A program made the position numbers and the translations under genes. Positions 17,670 to 25,365 of a DNA stretch of 64,000 nt are shown piece after piece. Position 1 is the first letter of the stretch, and the number at the start of each line of letters is the position of its first letter. Source of the DNA: Novosphingobium sp. TH158 (GTDB lineage Bacteria; Pseudomonadota; Alphaproteobacteria; Sphingomonadales; Sphingomonadaceae); assembly GCF_002855555.1 (NCBI RefSeq), contig NZ_PKRT01000001.1:2260001-2324000 (forward strand), read 5' to 3'. Below the pieces are notes generated by a model, which saw only the letters and a program-made list of their open reading frames with translations, was not told where the DNA came from and made no database searches.

Positions 17670-17686
17670 CCTCCACTTCGTGAAGC

Positions 17687-18157
17687 CTATTCTTCCTTGA
17701 ACTTGTCGTGGCACTGCTTGCAGGCCGCGCCGGCTTCCTTCACCGCCTCCTGCAGGGTGACAACCGGCTGGCCGGCGGCGAAGGCGTCAGCGGCCGTCGA
17801 AAGCTTGGCGGATGCTGCCTGGAACTGGTCGAGCCGCGCCTTGAATTCGGCAGGCTGGGTCCAGACTTCCTGCTTGGTCTCGGTGCGCAGGCCATCGGCT
17901 GGGCCGCTGCCGGCGGGGAACCAGCCGGGCATGTCCTTGGCCTTTGCCGCCACGGTGACCACGGCGGCGCGGATCTTCTGCGCGTCGGGGGCCTGGGCCT
18001 TCATTTCATCGTTGATCGTCTTGAAGGCATCGCCCAGCGCCTCGAAATTCTCGTGCCGCGCATCGGCGGCACGGCCGCCGGGGGTGTCGGGATTGCCGCA
18101 GGCGGCAAGCGCCAGCAGGGGCAGGATCAGCGTGGTTCGGGCGATGGCATGGCGCAT
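17687..18157 (-). CDS. cytochrome c'-like (class II) lipoprotein
   Basis: 156 residues from the ATG at 18157; a 64-residue upstream extension has no family support. The signal peptide carries a lipobox (LALAAC, lipidated Cys20), so the mature protein is membrane-anchored in the periplasm. The haem-binding motif CKQCH is at 146-150, right at the C-terminus as in cytochrome c' and related four-helix cytochromes; the body is helical with W and DGLRTETKQEVWTQPAEF typical of the family. Electron transfer or NO binding is the usual role. Likely divergent promoter region shared with the ACP gene. Confidence 0.88.
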   Translation of the reverse strand: MRHAIARTTLILPLLALAACGNPDTPGGRAADARHENFEALGDAFKTINDEMKAQAPDAQKIRAAVVTVAAKAKDMPGWFPAGSGPADGLRTETKQEVWTQPAEFKARLDQFQAASAKLSTAADAFAAGQPVVTLQEAVKEAGAACKQCHDKFKEE

Positions 18158-18357
18158 GGGAACGGCCTTCTTCCTCTCGTCGCGGTCGGCCCCGTGCCGA
18201 CCGGTGTCTCGCTTCATGCCTGCAAGCGGGCCCCTTGCCAAGTTGTCACGACGGCGGACAGCGCCCCGGCAAGGCTTGACTTTTTCGCTCCATCGCCGCT
18301 TTTCGGCCCCAATCCCCGGCCAAGGGGCCGCACCAGACTTCGGGAGCACGTTTACGC

Positions 18358-18597
18358 ATGGACCGCCAAGCCACTGACGAGAGGATCCGCGAGCTGATCG
18401 CCCCCTTCAACAAGAAGGGCGTGGAGATCGGCGATGCGACGACCTTTGCCGACGACCTGGAACTGGACAGCCTTTCGGTGATGGATTTCGTCGCCGCGAT
18501 CGAGGATGAATTCGACATCATCATCTCGATGAACCAGCAGGCCGAGATCGAGAACTACGGCCAGCTGGTCGATGCCGTGGTGAAGCTGCGCGCATGA
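18358..18597 (+). CDS. acyl carrier protein dedicated to sphingolipid synthesis
   Basis: 79 residues. Type II acyl carrier protein with the phosphopantetheine attachment motif DSLS (Ser38) and an acidic helix II. It overlaps the serine palmitoyltransferase start by four bases (ATGA), the arrangement in which this specialised ACP is thought to present the acyl chain to, or be paired with, that enzyme in Sphingomonadales and Caulobacter. GGGAG lies upstream of the ATG. It begins a three-gene cluster: ACP, SPT, SGNH hydrolase. Confidence 0.9.
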   Translation: MDRQATDERIRELIAPFNKKGVEIGDATTFADDLELDSLSVMDFVAAIEDEFDIIISMNQQAEIENYGQLVDAVVKLRA

Positions 18598-19796
18598 GCG
18601 ACCTGTTCTCCAAGTTCGACCCGCTGATCGAACTGCGCCGCAACCTGCTCTCCGCCGGGCAGGAGGACCCGTTTGGTCTGGTGATGGAGAAGGTGATCTC
18701 GCCCACCGAAGCGATCTGCAACGGGCGGCCCACGATCCTGCTGGGCACCTACAACTACATGGGCATGACCTTCGATCCCGACGTCATCGCGGCGGGCAAG
18801 CAGGCGCTTGACGATTTCGGTGCGGGCACCACCGGCAGCCGCGTGCTGAACGGCACCTATGCCGGGCACAAGGCGGTCGAAGATGCGCTTTGCGAATTCT
18901 ACGGCATGAAGCACGCCATGGTCTTCTCGACCGGGTACCAGGCGAACCTGGGCATCATCTCCACCGTCGCCGGAAAGGGCGATTACGTGGTGCTCGACAT
19001 CGATAGCCACGCCTCGATCTGGGATGGCTGCAAGATGGGCGATGCCGAGGTCGTGCCCTTCAAGCACAACGATATCGAGGCGATGGAAAAGCGCCTGAAG
19101 CGCATCCCGGAAGGCGCAGGCAAGCTGGTCGTGCTCGAAGGCGTCTATTCGATGCTGGGCGACATCGCCCCGCTCAAGGAGATGATCAAGGTTGCCAAGG
19201 CCAACGGCGCAATGGTGCTGGTGGACGAGGCGCACTCGATGGGCTTCATCGGTCCCAACGGACGCGGCGTGGCGGAAGAACAGGGCTGCCTGGACGATGT
19301 GGATTTCGTCATCGGCACCTTCTCGAAATCGGTCGGCACGGTTGGCGGTTTCTGCGTTTCCAACCACCCGAAGTTCGAGATCCTGCGGCTGGTCTGCCGC
19401 CCCTATGTGTTCACCGCGAGCCTGCCGCCCAGCGTGGTGGCGACGGCCTGCACCTCGATCCGCAAGCTGATGCATGCCGGCAACAAGCGCGCCCACCTGT
19501 GGGAGAATTCGCGCACGCTGCACAAGGGGCTGAAGGATGCCGGCTTCCAGCTCGGCACCGATGAACCGCAGTCGGCGATCATCTCGGTGATCATGCCCGA
19601 TCTCGAACGCGGCGCCGCCATGTGGGAAGCGCTGCTGCACGAAGGGCTTTACGTCAATCTCGCCCGCCCGCCGGCAACGCCCGCGAACATGACCCTGCTG
19701 CGCTGCTCGCTGTGTGCCGAACATACCGCGGAACAGGTGCAGAAGATCATCGGCATGTTCCAGCGGGCCGGGAAAACGGCAGGCATCCTCGGCTGA
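18594..19796 (+). CDS. spt: serine palmitoyltransferase
   Basis: 400 residues, a little shorter than the Sphingomonas paucimobilis enzyme. PLP-dependent alpha-oxoamine synthase that condenses L-serine with a palmitoyl thioester to give 3-ketodihydrosphingosine, the first step of sphingolipid synthesis; soluble homodimer in bacteria. Seen: GTGSR-type region GAGTTGSRVLNG at 77-88, His139 stacking on PLP (DIDSHAS), Asp211 in VDEAHS and the PLP Schiff-base Lys245 in GTFSKSVG. It overlaps the ACP gene by four bases and is followed four bases later by the SGNH hydrolase. Its presence is a strong pointer to Sphingomonadales. Confidence 0.95.
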   Translation: MSDLFSKFDPLIELRRNLLSAGQEDPFGLVMEKVISPTEAICNGRPTILLGTYNYMGMTFDPDVIAAGKQALDDFGAGTTGSRVLNGTYAGHKAVEDALCEFYGMKHAMVFSTGYQANLGIISTVAGKGDYVVLDIDSHASIWDGCKMGDAEVVPFKHNDIEAMEKRLKRIPEGAGKLVVLEGVYSMLGDIAPLKEMIKVAKANGAMVLVDEAHSMGFIGPNGRGVAEEQGCLDDVDFVIGTFSKSVGTVGGFCVSNHPKFEILRLVCRPYVFTASLPPSVVATACTSIRKLMHAGNKRAHLWENSRTLHKGLKDAGFQLGTDEPQSAIISVIMPDLERGAAMWEALLHEGLYVNLARPPATPANMTLLRCSLCAEHTAEQVQKIIGMFQRAGKTAGILG

Positions 19797-19800
19797 TCGA

Positions 19801-20655
19801 ATGGCGGGGGCGATGGTGCGACCGGGCTGGAAATCTCCTTCTGCCTGGCTGCGCGCCGCCGTCGTCGCGCTGGCCGTAGTGGGGGCCCTGCGCCTTCTTG
19901 CCCCGGCCCTGCGCCCGGCCACGCGCGGCATGGCGGACGATGCCTGTCCTTCGGCCGAAGCGTCCCTGTTGGACAAGGCTCTGCTCTCGCTGCGGGTGCT
20001 GGGCGGGGATCGACCCTATTTCGATCACTGGACCGCACTCTGCTTCTATGCCGAGGAAAACGCCGCGATCCTGCGCGAAGGGCGCAAGGTGGAGACGGCC
20101 TTCATCGGCGATTCGATCACCCGCAACTGGCTGATCAGCGATCCGGCGGCCTTTGCCGGGCCGCAGGTCAATCGCGGCATTTCCGGCCAGTCCGCAGCGC
20201 AGGTGCTGGCGCGGTTCCAGTCCGATGTCGTCGCACTGAAGCCGCGCACCGTGCACCTGATGATCGGCACCAATGATGTCGCCGGGCTGCACGGGCCATC
20301 GCGTCCGCAGGACTGGCAGGCAGCGATCCGCGCCATGGTCGATCTGGCGCAGGCAAACGGGATTGCCGTCATCCTCGCCACCCTGCCGCCGATGGCAGTC
20401 AATCCGGTCGATCCCGATCACCGACCTGCCGAGGTCATCCGACAGCAGAACGCGTGGCTGGCGCAGTTCGCGGCGGAGAAGGGGCTGGTCCTGGCCGATT
20501 ACCACGCCGCGCTGGCCGATGCCCAAGGCGGCTTCCGGCCGGGCCTGTCGCTCGACGACATTCACCCTTCCGAACAGGGCTATGCCGCGATGAAGCCGGT
20601 GCTCGAAGGCGCGCTGGCGGCGGTCTCAGCCAGGCCAGCCGCCGAGGGGCGCTAG
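19801..20655 (+). CDS. SGNH/GDSL-type hydrolase with N-terminal membrane anchor
   Basis: 284 residues from the ATG at 19801. A hydrophobic segment at about 17-35 is a signal anchor or uncleaved signal peptide, placing the enzyme at the periplasmic side. Catalytic blocks: GDS with nucleophile Ser105 (AFIGDSITRNW), Gly block (NRGISGQSAA), GTND (MIGTND) and the DxxH pair (LDDIHPS). These enzymes act as esterases, lipases or deacetylases. It starts four bases after the serine palmitoyltransferase stop, so acting on a sphingolipid or its sugar head is an attractive inference. Confidence 0.85.
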   Translation: MAGAMVRPGWKSPSAWLRAAVVALAVVGALRLLAPALRPATRGMADDACPSAEASLLDKALLSLRVLGGDRPYFDHWTALCFYAEENAAILREGRKVETAFIGDSITRNWLISDPAAFAGPQVNRGISGQSAAQVLARFQSDVVALKPRTVHLMIGTNDVAGLHGPSRPQDWQAAIRAMVDLAQANGIAVILATLPPMAVNPVDPDHRPAEVIRQQNAWLAQFAAEKGLVLADYHAALADAQGGFRPGLSLDDIHPSEQGYAAMKPVLEGALAAVSARPAAEGR

Positions 20656-20657
20656 GA

Positions 20658-21296
20658 TCACCCTGCCTGCACGGTCGTGGGGTGGGCGCACTTGGCTTCG
20701 GCTTCCTTGCCGCCGCCGCCCAGCAGGGTGATGGCGAGGAAGCCCGCTACGACCAGCGCGATGAAACCGGCAGTGGCCAGGCCCAGGTACTTGTCGATGA
20801 AGGCCTTGATCGGTGCGCCGAACAGGCGAAACAGTACGCCCACGATCATGAAGCTGATCGCCCGGCTGATCAGGCTGCCCAGCAGGAACACGCCCAGGCC
20901 CATGCCGATGAAGCCGGCGGTGATGGTCAGCAGCTTGAACGGGATCGGCGTCGCGCCCTTGGCCACGAAGATCCAGAAGCCGTATTCGTTGAGATAGCAG
21001 CGCGCGCTGGGGAAGCTGTCGGTCAGGCCAAGCAGCGCCAGGATCTGCGTACCCAGCGCATCGAACAGGAAATACCCGATGGCATAGCCCAGAAGGCCGC
21101 CGGCGACAGAGGCCAGCGTGGCGATCGCGGCAAAGCGCAACGCCTTCTTCGGTTCGGCAAGGCACATCAGGCCGAGCACCGGATGCGGCGGGATCGGGAA
21201 GAAGCTCGCTTCGATGAACGAGAACAGCGCCAGCCACCATTCGGCGCGCGGATCCGACGCCTTTGCCATGGTCCATTCGTAAAGGCGACGAAGCAT
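20658..21296 (-). CDS. YqaA-type (DedA-like) inner membrane protein
   Basis: 212 residues from the ATG at 21296. Polytopic membrane protein: FSFIEASFFPIPPHPVLGLMCLAEP near the start is the YqaA/DedA (VTT domain) signature with prolines in a re-entrant loop, followed by several hydrophobic helices (IGYFLFDALG, FVAKGATPIPFKLLTITAGFIGM, FIALVVAGFLAITLLG). The KGATPIPFK motif carries the conserved Arg/Lys-Pro region. DedA proteins are linked to lipid-carrier recycling and membrane homeostasis. Its stop is two bases from the convergent SGNH gene. Confidence 0.88.
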   Translation of the reverse strand: MLRRLYEWTMAKASDPRAEWWLALFSFIEASFFPIPPHPVLGLMCLAEPKKALRFAAIATLASVAGGLLGYAIGYFLFDALGTQILALLGLTDSFPSARCYLNEYGFWIFVAKGATPIPFKLLTITAGFIGMGLGVFLLGSLISRAISFMIVGVLFRLFGAPIKAFIDKYLGLATAGFIALVVAGFLAITLLGGGGKEAEAKCAHPTTVQAG

Positions 21297-21490
21297 GCGA
21301 TCTCCCGGGGCGCTAGGTGGCGCCCTATTAGGGGGACTGCGGGAATCCGGCAAGCGCGCAGTCGATTAACCGATATGGTTCTTTGTGCTTGACAGCGTAA
21401 CGCTGTTATGGCACAAATATGGAACATCGCGATGAACCGATTCGGATCGGTCTTCACCGCCTTCCCGCAACATTTTCCGGAAAGCCCTGC
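21297..21490 (+). promoter_or_regulatory. control region of the GTA cluster
   Basis: 194 bases between the divergent YqaA gene and the first GTA gene. It contains a perfect -35 hexamer TTGACA (21389-21394) with only poor -10 matches at the right distance (ACAAAT around 21413), plus two inverted repeats: AACC-GATAT-GGTT (21368-21380) just upstream and ACAGCG-TAA-CGCTGT (21392-21406) overlapping the -35. A TTAACC half-site (21366-21371) is also present. This looks like an activator-dependent or repressed promoter; no known regulator site fits fully. Confidence 0.5.
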
Positions 21491-22009
21491 ATGGCGGATA
21501 AGCCCAAGTCCTGCCCGCGCGCCCCCGTGGCCGTGCGGCAAAAGCCCAGCTTTGCCAAATGGTCGAAGTCCTTTCTCTCCGAACTCGCCGCCACGTCCAA
21601 CGTTACCGCCTCGGCGCGCAAGGCGGGGGTAACCACCGCCACCGCCTATGATGCCCGCCGCGCCAACCCCGAATTCAACCGCGCCTGGCAGCGCGCCCTG
21701 TGCGAAGGCTATGATCACCTTGAGATGGAGCTGCTCCACCGCCTGCGGACCGGCGAGGTAAAGCCGGTTGCCGGGGCAAAGCGCGGCACCCGCGCCTTCG
21801 ACAATGCCACCGCCTTTCGCCTGCTTGCCGCCCACCGCGACAGCGCCGCACGGCAGCGGGCGATCCAGTCGAACGAGGATGCCGAGAAGATCGTTCTTGC
21901 GATCAACGCCAAGCTGGAGGGCATGCGCCGCCGAATGCTCGCTGCCGCCAGCGAACCCCAGGGCGTGACGATCGCAGGGCAGGTCAGCGATGAACGCCGC
22001 GAACCGTAA
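21491..22009 (+). CDS. GTA small terminase-like protein (gp1)
   Basis: 172 residues. First gene of the GTA cluster. Residues about 36-60 (SNVTASARKAGVTTATAYDARRANPEF) form the helix-turn-helix of terminase small subunits, and the C-terminal half is helical. The ATG at 21491 has GGAAAG about seven bases upstream; earlier in-frame ATGs lie within the promoter region. In Rhodobacter the equivalent protein starts DNA packaging without sequence specificity. It overlaps the large terminase gene by 20 bases. Confidence 0.82.
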   Translation: MADKPKSCPRAPVAVRQKPSFAKWSKSFLSELAATSNVTASARKAGVTTATAYDARRANPEFNRAWQRALCEGYDHLEMELLHRLRTGEVKPVAGAKRGTRAFDNATAFRLLAAHRDSAARQRAIQSNEDAEKIVLAINAKLEGMRRRMLAAASEPQGVTIAGQVSDERREP

Positions 22010-23345
22010 TGCCCTGCTCGCCTGGTTGCTCGACCAGGAAGAGGAGGTAAGGCTTGAGCACCTGCGCAGGCTATCCGAGGAAGAACGCAAGGAATTCGCC
22101 TCGCACTGGCGGCTTTGGGCCCGCAAGGACCAGCTCGCGCCTGCCGGTGACTGGCGCACCTGGCTGATCATGGCCGGTCGCGGTTTTGGCAAGACCCGCG
22201 CCGGGGCCGAATGGGTCCGCGCCGTGGCCGACAGCGATCCGCAGGCGCGCATCGCGCTGGTCGGCGCCTCGCTGGTTGAGGCGCGCTCGGTCATGGTGGA
22301 AGGGGAAAGCGGCCTGCTCGCGGTTTGCCCGCCGGGTCGCTGCCCTACCTTCGAACCCTCGTTGCGGCGGCTGACCTGGCCGAACGGCGCGCAGGCGCTG
22401 CTCTATTCCGCGCTTGAGCCCGAAGGCCTGCGTGGCCCGCAGCACAGCCACGCCTGGTGCGACGAAATTGCCAAGTGGGACAACGGCAGCTCGCGCGCCA
22501 TGCGCGTGTGGGACAACCTGCTGCTCGGCATGCGTCTGGGCGAAAGCCCGCGGGTGCTGGCCACCACCACGCCGCGCGCGGTGCCGCTGATGCGCCGCGT
22601 GCTCTCGCGCGAGGAGGATGGCGTCGTCGTCACGCGGGGGCGGACAGAGGATAATGCCGCCAACCTGCCCGGCCGCTTCGTGCGCGATATCCGGCGCGAA
22701 TATGGCCGTTCGCAGCTCGGCCGGCAGGAACTGGACGGCGAACTTCTCGAAGATATCGAAGGCGCGCTGTGGACCCGCGCCCTGATCGAGGCGGCGCGCG
22801 AGGGTTTCCCCTCGGCGTCGCCTCTGCAGCCGGAAAGCGCCCGCATCGTGATCGGCGTCGATCCGCCTGCCTCGGCGGGCGGCGATGCCTGCGGGATCAT
22901 CGTCTGCGCCCTGGGCCATGATGGCATCGCCCGTGTGCTTGCCGATGCAAGCGTTACCCGGCCCAGCCCGGAGCGCTGGGCCCGCGCCGTCGCCAGCGCC
23001 GCCAGGGCCTGGACTGCCGACCGTGTCGTTGCCGAAGCCAACCAGGGTGGCGCCATGGTCGAAAGCGTATTGCGCGCCGCCGATGTCGCCCTGCCGCTCA
23101 GGCTGGTCCATGCCAGCAAGGGCAAGTCCGCGCGCGCCGAACCCGTTGCCGCACTCTACGAAGCGGGCCGCGTTCGCCACTGCGGGACTTTCCCGGCGCT
23201 GGAGGACGAACTGTGCGGCCTGATGGCCGGAGGCGCCTACGAGGGCCCGGGCCGATCGCCCGACCGCGCCGACGCGCTGGTCTGGGCCTTGACCGAACTG
23301 TGCTTGAAAAGCCGCGCCGCTCCGCGCGTCCACACCGATTTTTGA
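21990..23345 (+). CDS. GTA large terminase / DNA-packaging ATPase (gp2)
   Basis: 451 residues. Headful-packaging motor. The N-terminal ATPase has Walker A GRGFGKT at 63-69 and a Walker B-like HAWCDEIAKW (about 154-163); the C-terminal RNase H-like nuclease begins at IVIGVDPPAS and ends with RSPDRADALVWALTEL, the usual metal-site region. Both halves look intact, so packaging competence is expected. It sits between the small terminase and portal genes as in the Rhodobacter GTA. Confidence 0.93.
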   Translation: MNAANRNALLAWLLDQEEEVRLEHLRRLSEEERKEFASHWRLWARKDQLAPAGDWRTWLIMAGRGFGKTRAGAEWVRAVADSDPQARIALVGASLVEARSVMVEGESGLLAVCPPGRCPTFEPSLRRLTWPNGAQALLYSALEPEGLRGPQHSHAWCDEIAKWDNGSSRAMRVWDNLLLGMRLGESPRVLATTTPRAVPLMRRVLSREEDGVVVTRGRTEDNAANLPGRFVRDIRREYGRSQLGRQELDGELLEDIEGALWTRALIEAAREGFPSASPLQPESARIVIGVDPPASAGGDACGIIVCALGHDGIARVLADASVTRPSPERWARAVASAARAWTADRVVAEANQGGAMVESVLRAADVALPLRLVHASKGKSARAEPVAALYEAGRVRHCGTFPALEDELCGLMAGGAYEGPGRSPDRADALVWALTELCLKSRAAPRVHTDF

Positions 23346-23362
23346 CGAACGAAAGGCCCCCC

Positions 23363-24565
23363 ATGTCCTTCCTCCAGACGCTTGCCGCCGCCTTCAAGGG
23401 CGGGGGTGATCGCGTGCCGCTGGCGCGCGCCTATACTTCTCCGTGGATCCTTGCCGAGGCCCATGCCGCCCGCGCGCCATTCGAATACCAGGGGGCGGTG
23501 CGGCGGGCCTATCTCGACAATCCGGTGGCCCAGCGCGCGGTGCGGCTGGTGGCGGAATCGATCGGGCAGGCACCGATGCTTCCTGTCGATCCCGCACTGG
23601 CGGCGCTGGTTTCCGAAACCAGTGCCGGGCAGCCCCTGCTTGAAACCCTGGCGGCGCAGCTTGTGCTGCATGGCAATGCCTTCGCGCAGGTGGTCAAGGA
23701 CGGGCGCGGGCGGCCGATCGAACTCTTCGCCCTGCGCCCCGAACGCATGAGCGCCCAGCTTGGCGCCGACGGCTGGCCCACGGCCTGGACCTATCGCGTC
23801 GGCGAGAACGTGCTGACGATCCCGGTGCTGGACGAGGACGCGAGCCCCAACGTCATCCACATCCGCCACTTCCATCCGGTGGACGATCACTATGGCGCCG
23901 GCTGCCTTTCTGCTGCCGATCAGGCCGTGGCGATCCACAATGCCGCGAGCCTGTGGAACCGCGCCCTGCTCGACAATTCCGCCCGCCCGTCCGGCGCGCT
24001 GGTCTATGATGCGGGCGATGCAGGGGGGCTGACTGCCGACCAGTTCGACCGTCTGAAAGCCGAACTGGCCAATGCCTTCTCCGGCCGCGACAATGCCGGG
24101 CGCCCGATGCTGCTTGAAGGCGGGCTGAAGTGGCAGTCGCTGTCGCTTTCGCCGGCGGACATGGACTTTGCCACGCTCAAGGCTGCCGCGGCGCGCGATA
24201 TTGCACTCGCCTTCGGGGTGCCGCCGATGCTGCTCGGCCTGCCGGGCGATTCGACCTATGCCAATTACCGCGAGGCCAACCGCGCTCTCTGGCGGCTGAC
24301 GCTGCTGCCGCTGGCCGGCAAGCTGCTGGGCGCCCTGGGCGAGGGGTTGAAGACCTGGTTTGCCGACGAAAAGCTGGCCGTCGATCTCGATCGCGTGCCT
24401 GCCCTGGCCGAGGATCGCGAGCGGCTGTGGTCGCAGGTCAGCGCGGCTGATTTCCTTTCGTCCGATGAAAAGCGTGCCCTGCTGGGCCTGCCCCCGCGCG
24501 CGGATGCCGACGCGGAGGCTGCCCAAGCGCCCGCGAAGCCCACCCGCTCAAGGAACAAAACATGA
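23363..24565 (+). CDS. GTA portal protein (gp3), HK97 type
   Basis: 400 residues from the ATG at 23363. Portal proteins form the dodecameric ring through which DNA enters the head. The HK97-family order is visible: AYLDNPVAQRAVRLVAESIGQAP near the N-terminus, a PNVIHIRHFHPVDDHYGAGCLSAA wing region and FGVPPMLLGLPGDSTYANYREAN, a portal hallmark, near residue 290. The 50-codon upstream extension lies inside the terminase gene and is rejected. Overlaps the next gene by four bases. Confidence 0.93.
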   Translation: MSFLQTLAAAFKGGGDRVPLARAYTSPWILAEAHAARAPFEYQGAVRRAYLDNPVAQRAVRLVAESIGQAPMLPVDPALAALVSETSAGQPLLETLAAQLVLHGNAFAQVVKDGRGRPIELFALRPERMSAQLGADGWPTAWTYRVGENVLTIPVLDEDASPNVIHIRHFHPVDDHYGAGCLSAADQAVAIHNAASLWNRALLDNSARPSGALVYDAGDAGGLTADQFDRLKAELANAFSGRDNAGRPMLLEGGLKWQSLSLSPADMDFATLKAAAARDIALAFGVPPMLLGLPGDSTYANYREANRALWRLTLLPLAGKLLGALGEGLKTWFADEKLAVDLDRVPALAEDRERLWSQVSAADFLSSDEKRALLGLPPRADADAEAAQAPAKPTRSRNKT

Positions 24566-24870
24566 ACCGAGAAGACATGCTTGCCGGCCTGATTGCCCAG
24601 GCCGCGAGCACCGGCGCCGACCTGGTGACCCTGCGCGCCATTGTCGAGGAATCGAGCGAGCTGGGCGCGGTGCGCGTGCTGGCCCGCATGGGCCTCGACG
24701 ATGCCAAGGCGCACGAGGACCTTTCCGAGCTGCGCGAACTGCTCGCCGCCTGGCGCGATGCCAAGCGCTCCGCCTGGCGCGCCTTCGTTTCTTGGGCGCT
24801 GCGCGGCGCGGCGGCGCTGCTGCTCATCGGCCTCGCCTATCGCCTCGGATTTTCGGAGATGCTGTCATGA
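24562..24870 (+). CDS. small GTA protein, gp3.5-like (DUF6127-like)
   Basis: 102 residues. Sits between portal and protease, the place of gp3.5 in the Rhodobacter GTA. It is predicted helical (EDLSELRELLAAWRDAKRSAWRAF) with a C-terminal hydrophobic helix (ALRGAAALLLIGLAYRLGF), so it may be membrane-associated. The resemblance to DUF6127 is from memory and moderate. It overlaps both neighbours by four bases (ATGA). Confidence 0.7.
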   Translation: MNREDMLAGLIAQAASTGADLVTLRAIVEESSELGAVRVLARMGLDDAKAHEDLSELRELLAAWRDAKRSAWRAFVSWALRGAAALLLIGLAYRLGFSEMLS

Positions 24871-25280
24871 CTGAACCCGCGCCCACGGCCCTGCGTTTCG
24901 CCGGCTATGCCGCCCTGTTCGGCAGGCGCGATGCGGGGCTCGATGTCATTGCCCCCGGCGCCTTCGCCCGCAGTCTGGCCGAGCGGTCCGCGCCTTACCC
25001 GCTGCTGTGGCAGCACCGGCCGGACCTGCGCATCGGCTGGATCGAAAAGATCGCCGAAGACAAGCGCGGCCTGCGCGTGCTTGCCCGCATCGACAACCCC
25101 GTAGGCGGGGCGGCCACCGCGCTGAAGCGCGGCTCGGTCACCGGCCTGTCTTTCGGTTATCGCGTCCGCACCGCCCGCAATGACGGCATCGGCCGCGAGC
25201 TTTCCGACCTGCTGCTGTTCGAAGTCAGCCTCGTCACGCACCCGATGCAGCACGGCGCCCGGGTCCATCTCGTCGAATAG
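24867..25280 (+). CDS. GTA prohead protease (gp4), HK97 family
   Basis: 137 residues. Serine protease that matures the capsid scaffold. Pattern seen: FAGYAALFGRRDAGLDVIAPGAFARSL at the N-terminus, the catalytic His in LLWQHRPDL and the Ser in VTGLSFGYR, matching the U35 family. The compact size equals the family. It overlaps the gp3.5-like stop by four bases and is followed by an 85-base gap before the capsid gene. Confidence 0.9.
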   Translation: MTEPAPTALRFAGYAALFGRRDAGLDVIAPGAFARSLAERSAPYPLLWQHRPDLRIGWIEKIAEDKRGLRVLARIDNPVGGAATALKRGSVTGLSFGYRVRTARNDGIGRELSDLLLFEVSLVTHPMQHGARVHLVE

Positions 25281-25365
25281 CCTCCCCTCCGCTCCAACCA
25301 GTCCGGCCGCCAACCCCTTTTCCCATGGGGAATTGCGGTCTTTTTCGTGAAAGGTGAACTGCCCC

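Noticed and set aside
18555..19976. 473-codon minus-strand frame opposite serine palmitoyltransferase
   Set aside because: Serine palmitoyltransferase is unmistakable (His139, Asp211, Lys245); the antisense frame is rich in His/Gln/Arg without any motif.
25300..25365. TTCCC-ATG-GGGAA dyad before the capsid gene as a terminator
   Set aside because: Only five base pairs, T-run not adjacent; more likely part of the capsid leader.
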